Of a stretch of DNA of 64,000 nt, positions 18,098-26,474 are shown piece after piece (positions within the stretch are counted from its first letter, which is position 1; every line of letters starts with the position of its first letter). Origin of the DNA: an uncultured Schlesneria sp. (lineage in GTDB: Bacteria > Planctomycetota > Planctomycetia > Planctomycetales > Planctomycetaceae). The position numbers and the translations under genes were made by a program. The stretch spans positions 1-64,000 of the forward strand of contig CAIOKO010000111.1 in the NCBI GenBank assembly GCA_903858935.1. Direction: 5' to 3'. Below the pieces are notes generated by a model. That model saw nothing but the letters and a program-made list of their open reading frames with translations. It had not been told where the DNA came from and made no database searches.

Positions 18098-18499
18098 GTC
18101 ACTCTATCGATACAAAACCTTGTTGGGCAAGAGATTTCCCGCAGAATATCGAAAAAACCACCAGTTGCATCGAATGGTAATAGAGAATCGAGGCCTCATT
18201 AACAATGTCTGGCCGATCGTGTTTTCACTGACTCCACATTTCGTTGAATGGAAAACATTCCCCATCGTGTTTGCTCGCTTCCATTTGGACTAATATTTCG
18301 CTGTGATCAGCCGGGACGACCGTATTTTTTGATGTTATAACCGCTCACAGACATGACAGGTTGACAGACCTGTTTTCACGGGCAAACGAAGACACCTACG
18401 TCATTTGCTCATCCGGGTTCGACGTTTTCCGCGATGAAAATGGGGCAGTCCCCGGCCCGTGAACGGTTACTTTGATGTTGAACCATTTGGAACTGCGCT
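18098..18499. promoter_or_regulatory. Divergent intergenic region
   Basis: 402 bp between the Cys-containing exported protein (minus) and the alcohol dehydrogenase (plus); both promoters must lie here. An inverted repeat CAGGTTGACAGACCTG around 18357-18372 is a candidate operator or overlapping -35 element (TTGACA). I cannot identify a matching -10 box with confidence. No small gene is evident. Confidence 0.35.
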
Positions 18500-19711
18500 A
18501 TGCAACGACGAGATTACTGGAATTTTTATTCGGCCGGCCGAATCGTGTTTGGTTCTGGTGTTGTCCGCCGACTCGACCAGTTTATTCAGCCCTGGAAAGC
18601 GAAGAATGTTCTGATCGTCACCGACTCGATACTGACCAGAGTCGGAGTTGTGGCGCAAGTGGAATCCCCGTTAAAAGCGGCGGGAATTTCTGTCTCGGTC
18701 TTTGACGGAGGTGAACCCGAGCCTTCATTCGCGATCGCTGATAAAGCGATTGAGTTGGCACGTACGGTGAAACCTGACGTCATCATTGGGGTCGGCGGGG
18801 GCAGCAATCTGGACCTCGCGAAGATCGTTGCGAATATCCTGACACATGGCGGCCACTACAAAGACTACTTCGGTTATGGAAAAGTTCCCGGTCCAATTAT
18901 GCCACTGGTCTGTATTCCGACCACTGCCGGAACTGGAAGCGAAGTCTCGCACGCAGCCGTCTTAACAGACACGGTGAATCAGACGAAAATCAGTTGCCTC
19001 AGCCATTACTTGCGCCCCCAACTTGCGGTTGTTGACCCGAAGCTGACTCTCACTTGTCCTCCCAGAGCCTCTGCCGATAGCGGTATTGATGCGTTGACGC
19101 ATGCCATCGAAGCTTTTACGGCTGTCCGATTCGATGAACTGGACGTTCCTGCCGACGAGCCATTTCCCTACGACGGTAAGCAACCGATTGGTGATTGCCT
19201 TGCCGAGCGAGCGATCGAACTTATCGGTCGACACCTGGTCAAGGCAGTTCTCGAGCCCGACAATCTTGCGGCTCGCGAAGGGATGGCGCTCGCAGCCACG
19301 CTGGCAGGACTGGCGTTTTCGAATAATGCGGTTGCAGTTGTGCATGCCCTGGAATACCCGATCGGTGGTGCACTTCACTGTTCACACGGAGCTGGAAACG
19401 GACTGCTGCTACCGTATGTCATGCGATTCAATCTCCCTTCACGAACCGCTGAATTCGCACGGATCGCGCAACTGCTGGGTGAGGACACCACTGGTTTGAC
19501 GGAATCCTCTGCAGCGGAACTCGCCATTACGGCTGTCGAACGTTTGCGCTCCGCGATTGGAATTCCTCAACGGATTCGGGAATTGGGAGGAACGGCTGAC
19601 CAGCTTCCGACGTTTGCAAAAAAATCATTCGAGATTAAACGTCTGATGCTTTTAAACGGACGTCAGCCCAGCGAGGCCGACCTGCTTGGAATTCTGCAAG
19701 CCGCATTTTGA
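18500..19711 (+). CDS. Iron-containing alcohol dehydrogenase
   Basis: 403 residues, close to the usual 380-400 of the group III (Fe-ADH) family. It oxidises or reduces alcohols/aldehydes with NAD(P)(H) in the cytoplasm. The nucleotide site GVGGGSNLD is at 97-105 and the phosphate-binding TTAGTGSEVS at 141-150. Metal ligands are all present: D197, H201, H282 and H296 (spacing 14 between the last two, as in the family). GGAA lies 8 nt before the ATG. The physiological substrate cannot be told. It stands alone and ends in front of inverted-repeat element B, which supplies strong terminator hairpins. Confidence 0.93.
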   Translation: MQRRDYWNFYSAGRIVFGSGVVRRLDQFIQPWKAKNVLIVTDSILTRVGVVAQVESPLKAAGISVSVFDGGEPEPSFAIADKAIELARTVKPDVIIGVGGGSNLDLAKIVANILTHGGHYKDYFGYGKVPGPIMPLVCIPTTAGTGSEVSHAAVLTDTVNQTKISCLSHYLRPQLAVVDPKLTLTCPPRASADSGIDALTHAIEAFTAVRFDELDVPADEPFPYDGKQPIGDCLAERAIELIGRHLVKAVLEPDNLAAREGMALAATLAGLAFSNNAVAVVHALEYPIGGALHCSHGAGNGLLLPYVMRFNLPSRTAEFARIAQLLGEDTTGLTESSAAELAITAVERLRSAIGIPQRIRELGGTADQLPTFAKKSFEIKRLMLLNGRQPSEADLLGILQAAF

Positions 19712-19945
19712 TCACGTGGCGTACTCATGTTTTATTTTTGCGTGCCGCGACGATTTTGCACCGGGAGATCGAGTGGCATTCGGATTTCTTTCACGACGAC
19801 AAAGGGTGCCACGGTTTTACCCTCTGCGGTAAGGCCGCGCTCTTCGGAGCCTTTTATCGAACCATAAAGAGACGGCCTTGTCGAAGTCTCCCAGAGAGGA
19901 TTCACCTCAGACCAAAGTAGCCATCATCGATCCGCGTGATGACCA

Positions 19946-19990
19946 TTTTTTGAGAACCTGCCAATTTTCAATTCGCAGGTTCTCAAAAAA
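19946..19990. terminator. Bidirectional rho-independent terminator between converging genes
   Basis: TTTTTTGAGAACCTGC (19946-19961) and GCAGGTTCTCAAAAAA (19975-19990) form a perfect 16-bp stem with a 13-nt loop, flanked by A/T tracts so that it has a U-run in both directions. It is well placed to stop the alcohol dehydrogenase (plus) and the VOC gene (minus). Confidence 0.9.
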
Positions 19991-20092
19991 GGAATTCAAA
20001 CCAAATATTTGTCACGATGCTAAGGCAACGCTTGAGTCGTTTCCGACGCATGCTCATCACGCGGAGCGATGATGGCTACTTTTGCAGAAATC

Positions 20093-20123
20093 GTGAAACT
20101 TGACTCTTTGAGTCAAGTTTCAC
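20093..20123. terminator. Second strong hairpin, right edge of element B
   Basis: GTGAAACTTGACT (20093-20105) and AGTCAAGTTTCAC (20111-20123) form a perfect 13-bp stem with loop CTTTG. It is the counterpart of the imperfect hairpin at 9708-9738 in element A and lies about 70 bp beyond the stop of the minus-strand VOC gene. Confidence 0.75.
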
Positions 20124-20190
20124 GTTCCAAGAAGTCCAAAACCGTGGAACCCCGAATTCCGGCGACTATCCCGCTCTCGAGGCGCAATTC

Positions 20191-20760
20191 TTACTTCGCC
20201 CAAGGACCAACGAGTTCGATCAGATTTCCATCGGGATCGCGGTAGTTCGCCAATGCGAGCCCAGCAGGAAATCCTTCTGGCAGCGGAACCGGGCATTTTG
20301 CAATCGGTTTTCCACCCGCTTTGGTCGCCTTATCGACGGCAAAGTTCAGGTTTTTGACCGGAATTGTCAGATACCGGAATCCGTACGATGCGTGAATGAA
20401 TGTGTTGTCAACACGGGCACCGGGCGCGGTCTTGAACTGCATCAATTTCAGCTTTGTCGCAGTCTCGCCCTGTCCAAGGACAAGGACGTGTACGTCGAGA
20501 TCAAGCTTGTTAGAAAGCCCCGTGTCCAAGCCAAACTGACCTGGTACTTTGAATCCTGTCACTTCGGTAAAGCCGAGAATTTCTTTATAGAACTTCAGCG
20601 ATTTCTCGATGTCGCTGACAACCATGCCGACGTCGATCGTCTGGCTGGCAAAGTTTGAATCACTGTCCGCTTTTTGATTTGCGAATCCGCCGAGCGCGAA
20701 TGCGCCGACAATGACACCTGTCAAACAAACAACTCGAAGCCAGACACGGGCGCGTTTCAT
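20191..20760 (-). CDS. Exported VOC (glyoxalase/bleomycin-resistance fold) protein
   Basis: 189 residues from ATG 20760. The longer frame to 20868 is rejected because the signal peptide VWLRVVCLTGVIVGAFALGG begins right after this ATG. The VOC domain begins with IDVGMVVSDIEKSLKFYKEI (first beta-alpha unit) and ends with NYRDPDGNLIELVGP, the usual metal-ligand-bearing end of the fold. Export of a VOC protein is unusual for glyoxalase I proper, so a binding or ring-cleavage role outside the cytoplasm is as likely. It follows queF on the same strand. Confidence 0.85.
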   Translation of the reverse strand: MKRARVWLRVVCLTGVIVGAFALGGFANQKADSDSNFASQTIDVGMVVSDIEKSLKFYKEILGFTEVTGFKVPGQFGLDTGLSNKLDLDVHVLVLGQGETATKLKLMQFKTAPGARVDNTFIHASYGFRYLTIPVKNLNFAVDKATKAGGKPIAKCPVPLPEGFPAGLALANYRDPDGNLIELVGPWAK

Positions 20761-20868
20761 TGGGTTTCTTTCTGATGAAAAAAAGGGAAGAACATGCTTC
20801 AAAACGAGAGTACAATGACACGATCGAAGCGATCTTTCACGGATTGTGCTCCCGCCACAGTCACTCAT

Positions 20869-21228
20869 TTATTTGAGCGGTTGAGCAGTATAACTCACAA
20901 TGACATTCGTGCGGATGCCTCCACGCGGCGTGAACGCCCCGACCAGCGTCATTGATCGAGGAAGCGTCACGGCCACAAGGTCGTCCAGGATCTGGTTTGT
21001 GACCGCTTCGTAAAACGCCCCATGATTGCGGTACTGCTGCAGATACATCTTCAATGATTTGAGCTCATAACAAAGCTGGTCCGGCACATAAGTCAGAGTC
21101 AAAACGCCGAAATCCGGCTGTCCTGTTTTTGGACAGAGCGACGTGAATTCAGGACAGATCGTTTCGATCGAATAGTCCCGCTGTGGGTAGGGGTTCGGGA
21201 ATGTTTCCAGTAAATCAATGAAGGACAT
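20869..21228 (-). CDS. queF: NADPH-dependent 7-cyano-7-deazaguanine reductase QueF
   Basis: 119 residues, the short unimodular form of QueF. It reduces preQ0 to preQ1 with NADPH in queuosine tRNA-modification synthesis. The nucleophile C32 lies in [14 protein letters not shown] (28-41) and the family motif ELKSLKMYL is at 55-63, followed by YRNHGAF. The C-terminal [11 protein letters not shown] is also typical. GTGAGA lies just upstream of the ATG. The partner genes queC, queD and queE are not in the window, so it is an orphan locus. I looked for a preQ1 riboswitch in the roughly 140 bp upstream and saw none. Confidence 0.95.
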   Translation of the reverse strand: MSFIDLLETFPNPYPQRDYSIETICPEFTSLCPKTGQPDFGVLTLTYVPDQLCYELKSLKMYLQQYRNHGAFYEAVTNQILDDLVAVTLPRSMTLVGAFTPRGGIRTNVIVSYTAQPLK

Positions 21229-21371
21229 CGTCTCACGTTTTCAAAAGGGAGAAAAATCAATTTGCCAAACATTTCATCATGCAGGGCCATCGTCGTTTTA
21301 TTGTAGTCGACCCGTAAAATTCCAACCGATACCCGACGTTGTTTGTGACGGAATACAGAGAGTTGAACAAC

Positions 21372-22730
21372 CTATCGAATCGGTGGCAAGCGTCCGCCTC
21401 GTTCAATAAATCGTCCGGAAAGTCCGCCCCCGCGTATGGGTAGAATGACCGTACTGTTTTTCATGCCACTGTAGGAAACCATCTCACCTGACTCCTTTCC
21501 GGGGACCAGAATCAGTCGAACGGCGGCGGGCCTTCTGTTCAGGACGGCAACCGAGACCTGATCCGCAATAATCGCGGAAAGCGTAGCGACATCAGTGTCA
21601 CCTGGGAGACAAATCAGATCGAGCCCATTTGTTCCCGCACTCGCCGCCAGACAAAGTTGATCGAATGTGAGAGTTCCCGACTGCGTTGCCGCAGCGAGCG
21701 ATTCATCTTCCAGTACGGAAAGCATGATGCGCGAATAAGCCCCTGCGGCACACGACGCGAACGCAGAACCGGCCCGCATGGCACTGAGAATCATTGTGAG
21801 GGCCGTGGCGGTCCCCGGTGCACCGACTCGTTCAATACCCAGTAACGGTAACAGGTCGACAACGCTGTCTCCCGGTCGATGGGTCGGAGCGAGTGTCACG
21901 TCAATGCTGCCGAAATCGGCACCCAGTCGATCAGCGATTTCACGCCCGACCAATTCCGCCGTTCGAGTCGCCTGAAAAACCGCTGTTTGAATGACTGAAG
22001 CCAATTCGTCTAAACGGGAATTTGGCTGTTCGAGCAATCGCTGTTCAAGCGCATGTCGGATAATCGCCGCCGCGCCGACACCAACATGCACAACCAGGTC
22101 GCCCCAGCCATCGCCGAGACAGGCTCCGGTCAAATGAGGATGGCCGGTCGAGTCATTGGCGAGCACAGCAAGTTTTGCGGCGGCATCGCCATTCCGATGG
22201 CTGGATGCTTCTGCCGCCTTAATCAACGTCTCGGCAACCAGAGTGATCGCCTCCATATTGACGCCATTTTCGGTCGACCCGACATGCACAGACGCGCGTA
22301 ATCGTTCCGTCTGGCTGAGCGCCTCGGGCAGACTGGCAATCAATTGCCGGGCACTGTGAGTCATACCATGCTGCACGTCGGCAGCGTACCCTCCTATTCG
22401 TTCGGCATGCACGTTGGCTGCAGCACCATCCAGCGTTTTGGCAATGTTCACAAAGTCGGCAGCATGAAAACCCTGAGCAACGCGGTCGATCGGCGTAACG
22501 CACAATCGCCGCTGCAGTACCGGAACCCCCATCAGAGACGCAACCTCAGTACAGACGGCATTCATTCGCCCCGCTTTAGCAACGATTCGCTGGTAAATGC
22601 CATCGCACAATTTATGAAAGTTGCGATCGGCACAATCAGAGATATTGATCCCCAGAGTGACCGTGCGAACATCCAGCGGCAACTGTCGAAGTTGTTGAAG
22701 AGCCGAGAAAAACCCCGTTCGTTGATCCAT
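21372..22730 (-). CDS. UPF0210 / DUF711 family protein
   Basis: 452 residues, the normal length of the UPF0210 (PFL-like, DUF711) family. Typical stretches are VRTVTLGINISDC near the start, FVNIAKTLDGAA, ASVHVGSTENGVNMEAI, GDGWGDLVVHVGVGAAA and the glycine-rich end ILPIRGGGLSGRFIERGGR. The enzymatic role is not established. Members are commonly encoded next to a small ACT-domain protein (UPF0237), exactly as here, where that gene lies 81 bp upstream on the same strand. A regulatory or amino-acid-sensing pair is inferred. Confidence 0.93.
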   Translation of the reverse strand: MDQRTGFFSALQQLRQLPLDVRTVTLGINISDCADRNFHKLCDGIYQRIVAKAGRMNAVCTEVASLMGVPVLQRRLCVTPIDRVAQGFHAADFVNIAKTLDGAAANVHAERIGGYAADVQHGMTHSARQLIASLPEALSQTERLRASVHVGSTENGVNMEAITLVAETLIKAAEASSHRNGDAAAKLAVLANDSTGHPHLTGACLGDGWGDLVVHVGVGAAAIIRHALEQRLLEQPNSRLDELASVIQTAVFQATRTAELVGREIADRLGADFGSIDVTLAPTHRPGDSVVDLLPLLGIERVGAPGTATALTMILSAMRAGSAFASCAAGAYSRIMLSVLEDESLAAATQSGTLTFDQLCLAASAGTNGLDLICLPGDTDVATLSAIIADQVSVAVLNRRPAAVRLILVPGKESGEMVSYSGMKNSTVILPIRGGGLSGRFIERGGRLPPIR

Positions 22731-22811
22731 AATTGTCGCTCAGTTGGTCTATCTTTTGATGAATGCGATGCGAAAACAGGAATACGGCCCACACAATTTA
22801 AAACAGGGCGT

Positions 22812-23405
22812 CTAATGACCTGCCGTGTTAAACCCAACCGGTTCAGGATGTGCCAATCCGGCGATCACCCGGCGATGTTGTAATGAGACCGTGATACCGT
22901 CATTGCGAAATTCGTTACGAAGTTCTTCACACAAATGCAGCGCGTCGATCCCTGGTGGAACTGAAAGCTCCATCGCCGCCAGAAACAACTGACTCGACCC
23001 TTCTTGCAGGCGACCTTGAAGATCGATCAGGTCAATCCCATCCTGCGCCAGGCGGTGAGCAAGAAAACGAAGGATGCCGGGCCGATCCGGTCCCGAAAGG
23101 GTCAGCACGTACCGCTCTTTGGGTGTCGGTTCGGTTTCGCCATCAAACCCCATCTCGACAGAGGGATCGCGGAGCGTCACTTCGGCACCGAAAGCGCGGC
23201 AGACTGCACGGATGTGGTCAATGATCACCTCGGGGTCCTGATCTTCAGGAAACTCGGTCGCCATCATCATCGCAAAAAACTTTTGAATGACGACCTGGCT
23301 GACATCCAGCATATTGCCGCCAAGTTCGTCGAGAGCGTTCGCGAGCGCGGCCAGGATCCCTGTCCGATTCGCTGCGACGACCGTCATGATGTAAAGTTTC
23401 GCCAT
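22812..23405 (-). CDS. Two-ACT-domain protein (UPF0237 / GcvR-like)
   Basis: 197 residues. A first ACT domain is at about 1-85 (YIMTVVAANRTGILAALANA), a second at about 100-180 (RYVLTLSGPDRPGILRFLAH). ACT domains bind amino acids and this layout resembles the glycine-cleavage regulator GcvR and the UPF0237 proteins. No DNA-binding domain is present, so it would act through a partner. The partner is probably the UPF0210 protein encoded directly downstream, a conserved pair across bacteria. The ribosome-binding site is weak. Confidence 0.9.
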   Translation of the reverse strand: MAKLYIMTVVAANRTGILAALANALDELGGNMLDVSQVVIQKFFAMMMATEFPEDQDPEVIIDHIRAVCRAFGAEVTLRDPSVEMGFDGETEPTPKERYVLTLSGPDRPGILRFLAHRLAQDGIDLIDLQGRLQEGSSQLFLAAMELSVPPGIDALHLCEELRNEFRNDGITVSLQHRRVIAGLAHPEPVGFNTAGH

Positions 23406-23457
23406 GATATTTTTCTAACGAGAAATCGATGAATCCGTAATCGAGACGACGAATGAC

Positions 23458-24246
23458 TCAGCCACCAACCAAGATTCGTTGAATGAATTTCAATCCCTGA
23501 CGGACATCATAACCAGGATCGCTACCCTGAGTGCGGATCGATGTCAGCCAGCCTCGATAGTCCATTTCACCAAGAGTTGCCAGGACTTCAATCCAGTCAA
23601 CATTCCCCTGTCCAACCGCTTCTTCCTGACCGCCGTCAATTCCTGCGTCGCCGTCCCTTAGCTGAAAATGCAACACCAGGTTGTGAAGTAGCCGAAGTGA
23701 TTCAGCCACCGGTCGCCGCGTCATGGCAAAATGAGCCGGATCGAAATCGATACCAATCGGCCCGGTTTTGATTTCGTCCAACAGTGTTCGAAGCGTTTCC
23801 GCCGAATCATTTGACGGAGTGATCGCCAGGGCCGTTCCGATATGGTTGGCCTGTTTTGCCAGATCACCCAGTGCTTCAACCAGCAATTTTCGTTCTTTGG
23901 ATTCAGGATCTTCCGGAATCCGCCCGACGCGAAAACATAACGTGTTGGCCTTGATCGAATAAGCAAATCGCATTGCATCGCGAATGGCGGCGATGCGAAC
24001 ATCAATTTTGTCAGGCTCATACAAGGGATAATTGAGAGGAAACACAGCACTGGCAACGGTCAGTCCGTGCTCCCGGATCTGGTGTAGCAAGTCACGCCGC
24101 CCGGTTTCGGTCAACTCGCCGGCCTTGAGTTCGTTTCGGACGTCAAACTGTAAACCCTGCACGCCAAGTTCGGCCGCCGATTTGATCGACGCCACGAGTG
24201 GCTGAACAAAGCAACGAGTAGCAATGGCAAGTCGAAATTTTTGCAT
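23458..24246 (-). CDS. Sugar phosphate isomerase/epimerase-like TIM-barrel protein
   Basis: 262 residues from ATG 24246 (the frame extends 25 codons further but the family begins at MQKFRLAIATRCFVQPL). An AP-endonuclease-2/xylose-isomerase-like barrel: ELGVQGLQFDVRNEL at the first strands, TLCFRVGRIPEDPE, IGIDFDPAHFAM (metal-ligand D and H) and LHFQLRDGDAG, ending in YRGWLTSIR. Members isomerise or epimerise sugars or polyols in the cytoplasm with a divalent metal. The substrate is unknown. It precedes the ACT gene by about 50 bp on the same strand and may be co-transcribed. Confidence 0.88.
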   Translation of the reverse strand: MQKFRLAIATRCFVQPLVASIKSAAELGVQGLQFDVRNELKAGELTETGRRDLLHQIREHGLTVASAVFPLNYPLYEPDKIDVRIAAIRDAMRFAYSIKANTLCFRVGRIPEDPESKERKLLVEALGDLAKQANHIGTALAITPSNDSAETLRTLLDEIKTGPIGIDFDPAHFAMTRRPVAESLRLLHNLVLHFQLRDGDAGIDGGQEEAVGQGNVDWIEVLATLGEMDYRGWLTSIRTQGSDPGYDVRQGLKFIQRILVGG

Positions 24247-24743
24247 ATTCTGCGAAATCGTTCTGAATGAGATCTTTCCAATACATCCACAGTCTAACAA
24301 CCCGCAAGAATTTGCCCACAAAGGGAGCCTGACCCCATTGAAAGTGTGTTCAAATCTCCAACCCCAAGGTCGCAGGAGAGCGGTGTGAAGTAAGTTAACG
24401 GGTTCTTCGCGTTTTCCGCTGATCAGTCATTCCGTCGACTTTCGCAAATTTTCGCCGGTTTTGATCTTTGCAGCGATTGGATCATTTTTTAATCGGGCAA
24501 ATGTTGCGTCGAGATGACGGGTTACGGGTTCCCTCACTCAGCCGGTAATCGTGGACGCTCAATCGGATGTCATCATCCACGTTTGCAGCAGAATCCGCTT
24601 GCAAAGCGCCATCGCGCCATTATCGTAATATCTGCGATGGCAGAAAAACGGCCTGCTATCGCGAATATTCCTGATGATTTGTCAATATTCGTGATCAGTC
24701 GCGGCGATTGATTAGTTCGGCGCAACATTCGAGGCATGCTCAG
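24247..24743. other. Divergent intergenic region with a small hairpin
   Basis: 497 bp between the TIM-barrel gene (minus) and the SnoaL-like gene (plus). The inverted repeat CGAATATT / AATATTCG at 24662-24691 (14-nt spacer) lies about 50-80 bp before the SnoaL-like start and could be an operator. No coding frame is convincing. Confidence 0.35.
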
Positions 24744-25133
24744 ATGAGCGACGAAGACTCTATTCGCGAACTTCAGCGCAAGTGGTTCCAGGCAACCATG
24801 AACGGAGACGTTGCGGAAATTGCCGACTTGATGACGGATGATGTCGTTTTCCTCACTCCAGGTAGAACTCCGTTTGGGCGACAAGAATTCCTCGACTCGT
24901 TCAAGGCGATGAAGGAGCATGTTGTAATGAGTTGCGACGGCGAGTACATGGAAATTGTTGTAGATGGCGATTTGGCCTATGCAATAGCTCGCCTAGACAT
25001 CACCGTGACACCGAATAACGGAGGCAATACAAAACAACTTTCAGGGAATGCCCTGTCAGTATTCAGTCGTCTGCGGGATGGAAAATGGCGTTTGGCTCGC
25101 GACGCAAACTTGCTCACATCAAAATCGACATGA
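24744..25133 (+). CDS. SnoaL-like / DUF4440 (NTF2-fold) protein
   Basis: 129 residues from ATG 24744 (GAGG about 10 nt upstream; the longer frame adds 12 residues without family support). The start SIRELQRKWFQATMNGDVAE and the following DLMTDDVVFLTPG are typical of SnoaL-like/DUF4440 proteins, as is the ending KWRLARDANLL. These are small cone-shaped NTF2-fold proteins, often ligand-binding or enzymes such as cyclases and isomerases. No active residues allow a narrower call. The gene is one of three plus-strand small genes in cassette-like array. Confidence 0.88.
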   Translation: MSDEDSIRELQRKWFQATMNGDVAEIADLMTDDVVFLTPGRTPFGRQEFLDSFKAMKEHVVMSCDGEYMEIVVDGDLAYAIARLDITVTPNNGGNTKQLSGNALSVFSRLRDGKWRLARDANLLTSKST

Positions 25134-25144
25134 CTTTTGAAGTC

Positions 25145-25263
25145 CGGTAACGTGCAGAACGAGACGGTCAACTTGACCCGCAGTCGACGGTGATTCAAAG
25201 TAGCGGCGTGTTGTTTCGTTGCCCGACGTTGATCGCGGGCAAGTCGCCTTGAACGGTTAGCCC
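25145..25263 (+). repeat. attC-like imperfect palindrome between two small genes
   Basis: The left end CGGTAACG (25145) and right end CGGTTAGCC (25254-25262) resemble attC R'' and R' core sites. Inside, ACTTGACCCGC (25171-25181) pairs with GCGGGCAAGT (25235-25244) with one unpaired base on the left arm, as in attC L''/L' arms. The spacing between R'' and L'' is longer than in standard attC sites and no integrase is in the window. It may be an integron-cassette remnant or simply a terminator-like fold. Confidence 0.35.
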
Positions 25264-25278
25264 ATTGAGAACTTATCC

Positions 25279-25989
25279 ATGTCATCGGATTTCCCGTTTG
25301 TAATCGACCGCATTGCACTGACAGAGGACTGGTCACTGCATCTCCCCGGCGCATGCAAATTGCGGATGGAAGACGGCTCGATGGTTCTCTGGCGGCCGGG
25401 CTTCACGATCTGGCTGAACGCTTGGGGTAACGACACCGGCAAGTCGATCATTGACCTGAAGAAACACTTTGCCGAAACCGCTTCACCAGAAAAGTTCAAC
25501 GAGCGCGAGTACGAAGAGGACGGTCGGATCTATTACTCGTATCGGCTGGCTGAAGAATCAGACGATGAACGCGTGCCTGCGCTGAATGCATTCGTGTTTT
25601 CCAAGATTGGGCAATTGCAACTGTCGTTCTACTTCGACGATGAATCAGACGTTGAACTTGCCTACACAATTCATTCGAGTGCCAGCGGCGATCCAGCCAC
25701 CCTGCCGGATCACGGCATCTACTCGCAATTATGTTTTGCCACAAACATGATCATGAAAGACAGACAGTCCGTCACATACATGTATCGGGAGGAACCTGAC
25801 AACGCAGATGACAGCGGCTGGCGATTTTTCTCCGGCCGAGAATCCCAGGAATATGTCGATGACCCCGACAATACAAAAGTTTATCCGATTGCATTTGTTG
25901 TCCAGACGACCCCTGAAATCGTCCCCCATTTGCTCGCGCCCGCCGGTTCACAATTCGAACACGACGGCGAAGAATTCGTGCCCGTGTGA
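25279..25989 (+). CDS. Protein with C-terminal DUF2185 (Imm33-like) domain
   Basis: 236 residues. Residues about 155-236 match DUF2185/Imm33: CFATNMIMKDRQSVTYMYRE, EPDNADDSGWRFFSGRES, and the end IVPHLLAPAGSQFEHDG. Members include immunity proteins of polymorphic toxin systems. Residues 1-150 form a separate alpha/beta domain beginning FVIDRIALTEDWSLHLPG; I do not recognise it. No toxin gene is beside it, so it may be an orphan immunity-type or general-purpose protein. It follows the attC-like fold by 15 bp. Confidence 0.85.
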   Translation: MSSDFPFVIDRIALTEDWSLHLPGACKLRMEDGSMVLWRPGFTIWLNAWGNDTGKSIIDLKKHFAETASPEKFNEREYEEDGRIYYSYRLAEESDDERVPALNAFVFSKIGQLQLSFYFDDESDVELAYTIHSSASGDPATLPDHGIYSQLCFATNMIMKDRQSVTYMYREEPDNADDSGWRFFSGRESQEYVDDPDNTKVYPIAFVVQTTPEIVPHLLAPAGSQFEHDGEEFVPV

Positions 25990-26134
25990 TAACAAAGTTG
26001 CCTGACTTATCATTCAACAAAGACGGCAAATACGCCGCCGACTAACGCTGGTGTTCGGCGGCAGAAATCGGCAGAAATTCACCACGAAGGTCCTGGCGCG
26101 AGGTTCGCCCGCAACCCCATTTTGAGAAGAGTTT

Positions 26135-26355
26135 GAACCACGAAACACACGAAACAAATTCAGTCAAGGCGAGCCGGGGTGCGTCAGCCCCCGGACTCTT
26201 TTTTCGGCGAATACGGATTGCCCGTCGTTTGAAGTAACCGACCCCGCGTTTGCGTGGTTCATTCCGTCGACGAGCGTGACGGACGAAGAGACCGGGGGCT
26301 GACGCACCCCGGCTCGCCTCGACTGTTTTTTTCGTGTATTTCGTGGCTCAGGTTC
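26135..26355. repeat. 220-bp inverted-repeat element with long arms
   Basis: Inner arms 26161-26200 (GGCGAGCCGGGGTGCGTCAG...) and 26286-26325 (...CTGACGCACCCCGGCTCGCC) are nearly perfectly complementary over 40 bp. Weaker outer arms continue as GAACCACGAAACACACGAAA (26135) against TTTCGTGTATTTCGTGGCTC (26330). The loop is 85 bp. No transposase is present. The core GAGCCGGGGTGCGTCAGCCC is of the type that recurs in planctomycete genomes, so this is probably a multi-copy MITE-like unit. The rest of 25990-26474 holds no gene that I can see. Confidence 0.9.
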
Positions 26356-26474
26356 TTCTCGTAATTGAGTTGCGGGCGAAGAACTTCGCTTCCCGAATGA
26401 GGCTGGGTATATTTACGACCAGGAGATCATGGGGCAGTTTCCCCCGGAACCGCTGGGATAATTGGAAATCCTGA

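Larger units (their letters stand above)
19917..20125. repeat. Inverted-repeat element B (copy of the element at 9530)
   Basis: The left arm GTAGCCATCATCG...GATGACCA (19917-19945) pairs with the right arm 20051-20079 (TGCTCATCAC...GATGGCTAC), 27 of 29 positions. The 120 bp from 20003 match the right half of element A, including TTTCCGACG[CT]ATGCTCA. Unlike copy A the centre carries a near-perfect terminator (see next entries). It lies between converging genes and no protein is encoded. The rest of 19712-20190 holds nothing else I recognise. Confidence 0.88.

Noticed and set aside
21229-21371. Possible preQ1 riboswitch before queF
   Set aside because: No preQ1-I or II-like hairpin and A-rich tail recognised.
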